DNA from: Aliidiomarina sanyensis
GTDB taxonomy: Bacteria > Pseudomonadota > Gammaproteobacteria > Enterobacterales > Alteromonadaceae
DNA length: 64,000 bases
Direction: 5' to 3'
Assembly (NCBI RefSeq): GCF_003987175.1
Contig: NZ_PIPM01000004.1
Coordinates: 113,651 to 177,650 of the forward strand
Both the position numbers and the translations under genes were made by a program. Below, piece after piece: positions 61,795-64,000 of the stretch. Position 1 is the stretch's first letter. Every line of letters begins with the position of its first letter. The notes beneath the pieces are model-generated. The model searched no databases and was not told the DNA's origin. It saw only the letters and a list, made by a program, of their open reading frames with translations.

Positions 61795-62835
61795 TTACTC
61801 TCCGTTTTTGAAATAGCCCGCTATTCCAAAAACCGCAGAAACTAGCGTGACTACGGCTGATATGGCCAAGAACCACCTTCTTTTATAAAAAGGCATAGAA
61901 GCCACGTCTGAATTCTCTAAAGAAATACCCACCAAACTCATTTCTTTCTTTATTAAGCTCCAGCCGCGGCTGCCACTTACACTTTCATTCAGAACATCTT
62001 CACTTAGGATCGAATTTATTACCAAAACCTCCGAGACTATTTCCGCCTGAGTGTCACATGACTCTTTAATCAAATTAATGGATTGAATGAAGGATTTTAC
62101 ATACATCGAGTATTCAAACAGCGATGAAATGCGTTGGTACCTATTTCTTTGATTGTTAAGGTCTTTAGTCTTCTGTAAGAAAACAATTCCTTGCTTATCA
62201 ATTAACAAAAGATCATCGTTAAAATTCAAAGGTTCATTCTTATCTAGCATCTCTTTTATGGCTCTGTCACCAATATCTCTATGCCTAGTCACTATCTCTA
62301 CCAAGGAAGCTTTCGAAATTTCTGAGCTTTCTGGTTTAATTCTTAGCAACGGCTTGCTATGCCAAGAATTAACAGCCATTTGACTTGGGTTTGGGCAGTG
62401 ATGAACATTAAAACAAAAGCGTGCTATTGCTTCCAGAATAGGATGGTTTGATAATTTTTGAAGCTCAATTAGCTCAGAAACTGAGTGGCTAGAAGAAAAC
62501 TTCTGTAGCTGAATACTGATTATGAGAATATGATTACCAATGGTGCGTAATCGTAGCACAATATCTACAGATCCGAGATCGCCTACCGGAATTGAGTAGG
62601 GGAGCCTGCTAGTTGAGAAGTTAGCTTTGTATACTCTTCTCAGCTCCGCACCCAGAGCTTGATGAAAAAGTTTTGTCGGCTCTAGGCTGTAACTTAAAAT
62701 ATCGCTCCCTTGACGGCCAAAAGTTCGCTTAGAGTAATTTTTATCCCGTCGCTTAATGTAATACTTACCACTATCACCGATTGGCATCGGTAATAGACCA
62801 GAAACTTTCCATTCTAACTCCTGAATTTTATTCAC
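61795..62835 (-). CDS. Cassette-encoded protein with C-terminal membrane helix
   Basis: A 346-residue protein of unknown family. The N-terminal 280 residues are mixed and polar with a long helical stretch; the C-terminus has one membrane helix (about 318-338, FLAISAVVTLVSAVFGIAG). The gene is AT-rich and starts with GTG at 62835 (the frame begins MNKIQELEW); no good ribosome binding site is visible and an ATG at 62787 is possible. A tRNA-like element lies directly upstream, between this start and the preceding attC-like site. Confidence 0.6.
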   Translation of the reverse strand: MNKIQELEWKVSGLLPMPIGDSGKYYIKRRDKNYSKRTFGRQGSDILSYSLEPTKLFHQALGAELRRVYKANFSTSRLPYSIPVGDLGSVDIVLRLRTIGNHILIISIQLQKFSSSHSVSELIELQKLSNHPILEAIARFCFNVHHCPNPSQMAVNSWHSKPLLRIKPESSEISKASLVEIVTRHRDIGDRAIKEMLDKNEPLNFNDDLLLIDKQGIVFLQKTKDLNNQRNRYQRISSLFEYSMYVKSFIQSINLIKESCDTQAEIVSEVLVINSILSEDVLNESVSGSRGWSLIKKEMSLVGISLENSDVASMPFYKRRWFLAISAVVTLVSAVFGIAGYFKNGE

Positions 62836-62852
62836 AAATCACGAAACCCAAC

Positions 62853-62922
62853 TGGGTGCCAGGGGTGGGCGTCGAACCCACTGTCCCAGATAAACTAGGA
62901 GCTCCTACCCCAGGCCCTGGCA
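62853..62922 (-). ncRNA. tRNA-like element, 70 nt
   Basis: On the minus strand, TGCCAGGG at the 5' end pairs perfectly (8 bp) with CCCTGGCA near the 3' end, followed by CCCA. Before it, GTGGG-TTCGACG-CCCAC is a canonical T-arm with a TTCGA loop. The centre can form CCTAG/CTGGG with a 5-base loop, and GGAGCTCC as an alternative, so D- and anticodon arms are irregular and no clear anticodon can be named. It sits inside a cassette, 11 bases from the attC-like site and 17 bases before the start of the next gene. A tRNA-mimic or decayed tRNA are both possible. Confidence 0.4.
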
Positions 62923-62933
62923 ATATACTTTTC

Positions 62934-62989
62934 ACATAACGCCTAAAGCAGCGGCAGCTTTGGCCGTCTGCTGCCTTTACTTGTAAATG
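62934..62989 (-). repeat. attC-like site after the 228-residue membrane cassette
   Basis: Minus strand: CATTTAC (62989-62983), AAGTAAAGGCAGCAGACGGC, then GCCGCTGCTTTAGGC and core-like GTTATGT (62940-62934). The arms (TAAAGGCAGC against CTAAAGCAGC in complement) pair with a few bulges. It starts 2 bases after the stop codon. The shortest site in the array. Confidence 0.68.
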
Positions 62990-62991
62990 CC

Positions 62992-63678
62992 TTACTTCTT
63001 TGCATCAGACTGCTGTGGCTGGCTCTGAGTAGGCTGAGAAGTAGATGGCTGTTGCGAGGTTGCACCTGGAGCAGCTTGCATTGTTGGAACTTGGGCGCTA
63101 TTGATGCTGATACCATCTGTTTGGACACGCTGCATTATTGGTATAGTAGCGCTTTCCACGGATGGCTGAAGATCGGAGGTCTCTACTTTCTTATCTGACA
63201 TTTCGGCACCTTCTGGGTTGATATTTGAGATTACAAAAATTACTACTGCTACGGTTGCAGCAGCGAATAACACGCCAACACTATAGTTAAGCCAGTTATT
63301 TAGTGCTGACAACCAGTTTCTTTTGTTAAAAGCACTCTGCAACTTGTTCACATAGTAGTCTTCGGCAATACTCAGTTGTTTTGTGATGGCAGCATTACTC
63401 ACTAAATAAGCTACGAGTGACAGAAGAATCGATAATAAAAAAAATACCCACGACATTTTCATCAGCCAAAGGCGTGAAGCAGTTTCCATAGGGACAACTG
63501 ATTCAAAAAACGTCAGGGATATGGCTAAGCCCGCCGATGATAGCATTAAAATTGACTTATCGTAGTTTTCGGTGTTGGACAATTGCCTTTTTAACAATTC
63601 ATCTCGAAATGAGTCGTAAATCTCTATCGAGCGCTTTTGCTCCTCATCGCTTCTTAGAATTTTATTATTGCTCGACAT
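62992..63678 (-). CDS. Cassette-encoded membrane protein with low-complexity tail
   Basis: A 228-residue protein with three or so membrane helices (about 43-60, 70-92 and 128-150) and a C-terminal tail of 60 residues rich in Q, S, T and P. No family recognised. AT-rich. GGAGTCGG precedes the ATG. The start lies about 27 bases from the end of the upstream attC-like site, the usual distance in cassettes. The tail could be extracytoplasmic or disordered. Confidence 0.65.
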   Translation of the reverse strand: MSSNNKILRSDEEQKRSIEIYDSFRDELLKRQLSNTENYDKSILMLSSAGLAISLTFFESVVPMETASRLWLMKMSWVFFLLSILLSLVAYLVSNAAITKQLSIAEDYYVNKLQSAFNKRNWLSALNNWLNYSVGVLFAAATVAVVIFVISNINPEGAEMSDKKVETSDLQPSVESATIPIMQRVQTDGISINSAQVPTMQAAPGATSQQPSTSQPTQSQPQQSDAKK

Positions 63679-63704
63679 TATTAATCCGACTCCGCTCCCT
63701 GAGC

Positions 63705-63794
63705 ATTTAACGCCGCGAACAGCGGTAATTTAAAGCTGCTTTGAGCGGAGCGAAAAGACGCTTTAAATTATCCGGGTGCTTCGCTTTGTTATGC
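63705..63794 (-). repeat. attC-like site, longest and clearest
   Basis: Minus strand: GCATAAC (63794-63788), AAAGCGAAGCACCCGG then ATAATTTAAAGC, loop, the complement GCTTTAAATTACCGC and TTCGCGGC, then GTTAAAT (63711-63705), an exact GTTRRRY core. The arms form a long imperfect hairpin of about 35 bp with bulges. The cassette it closes lies to the right and is cut by the window end. Confidence 0.78.
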
Positions 63795-63971
63795 ATAGCT
63801 ATCACTCAGCTATTTAGTAAGCAGTTTGTAATCTTCAACATAATGATGGCCAGCAGGAATAACCACCGGCCTACCAGGGCAAGATCGTGAACGTTTTTTA
63901 AGCAACGAAACGATCAGTTTGACGATCTGAGTTACCTGTGATCATATACTCCCTTTTTCGGGAGTTGAATC
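63795..63971. other. Body of a further cassette, no clear gene
   Basis: On the minus strand a frame of 40 codons ends at a TAG just before the attC-like site (it contains KRSRSCPGRPVVIPAGHH) but has no good start. On the plus strand, ACTCCC-TTTTTC-GGGAGT (63948-63965) is a hairpin that covers the ribosome binding site of the next plus-strand start. Confidence 0.35.
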
Positions 63972-64000
63972 ATGTATATCGAAGCTTTCACAAGCCACTT
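63972..64000 (+). CDS. Possible gene start cut by the window end
   Basis: ATG with GGAG 8 bases upstream opens a frame reading MYIEAFTSH up to the edge. Only nine codons are visible, so the product is unknown. It is on the plus strand, opposite to the cassette genes. An integrase gene would have this orientation, but nothing visible identifies one. Confidence 0.3.

Larger units (their letters stand above)
56985..64000 (-). mobile_element. Chromosomal integron gene-cassette array (part)
   Basis: All sizeable genes of this stretch lie on the minus strand. They are packed with 100-200 base gaps that hold attC-like imperfect inverted repeats, and the DNA is visibly more AT-rich than the rest of the window. 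Five repeats (56985, 61062, 61720, 62934, 63705) have AAC...GTT core-like ends and partly complementary arms; 58607 is a weaker sixth. Gene contents are unrelated to each other, as in cassette arrays. The polarity puts attI and the integrase to the right, beyond the window; no integrase was found here. Confidence rests on the repeats, not on an integrase. Confidence 0.72.

Noticed and set aside
62853..62922. Calling the tRNA-like element a functional tRNA with a named anticodon
   Set aside because: Acceptor and T-arms are good, but no standard 7-base anticodon loop with U33 and a purine at 37 can be drawn without losing stem pairs.
63795..63971. A 40-codon minus-strand cassette gene ending before the attC-like site
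   Set aside because: No start codon or ribosome binding site in frame and an in-frame stop just upstream; too weak to annotate as a gene.

Overview
The window looks like chromosomal DNA of a free-living, probably marine or brackish, aerobic gammaproteobacterium near the Alteromonadales. An Idiomarina/Aliidiomarina-type organism is my best guess, from gene content and style only. Supporting signs are roughly balanced base composition, many lipoproteins and secreted peptidases, five diguanylate cyclases, an outer-membrane phospholipase, a haem-copper oxidase operon and short dispersed palindromic repeats. I see no rRNA and no standard tRNA gene.

Layout. 0-6.6 kb: a 5'-nucleotidase lipoprotein cut by the left edge, an MFS transporter, a poly-gamma-glutamate operon (pgsB-pgsC-pgsW) and tspO. 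6.8-15.6 kb: a secreted S10 carboxypeptidase, a TPR-GGDEF cyclase, and a cytochrome c oxidase operon (subunit II, fused subunit I+III, CtaG) whose K-channel lysine appears to be glutamine. 15.7-18.5 kb: a FAN1-like nuclease fused to a DnaQ-type exonuclease behind a near-consensus LexA box, then a hotdog protein. 18.5-22.3 kb: phospholipase A1, DUF924, and a kynurenine formamidase-like hydrolase beside kynureninase. 22.3-26 kb: small envelope genes separated by REP-like palindromes that supply the stop codons of several genes. 26-37 kb: a peptidase, an oxygenase, three more cyclases, a collapsed marC and a photolyase-like protein. 37-40 kb: a HEPN protein followed by a methyltransferase-HNH nuclease fusion. 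40-56.7 kb: mixed housekeeping genes, with a decayed patch at 46.8-48.4 kb (half a pirin, a frameshifted LysR gene, an exonuclease remnant), then LtrA, a cold-shock protein, an M23 peptidase, YjbQ, a membrane-anchored Mrr-like nuclease and others.

The most remarkable region is 57-64 kb. It is visibly more AT-rich, and all its sizeable genes lie on the minus strand. Nearly every gene or gene pair is followed by a 55-105 nt imperfect inverted repeat bounded by AAC...GTT core-like ends. I read this as a stretch of a chromosomal integron gene-cassette array. Its cargo is defence-like: an AbiJ-N-terminal/restriction-endonuclease protein with a HEPN partner, and a nuclease-helicase. It also holds a GNAT acetyltransferase, two unknown membrane proteins and a tRNA-like element. 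No integrase gene is visible; array polarity predicts it, if present, to the right of the window.

All functions are inferred by reading the sequence; no database search was run.
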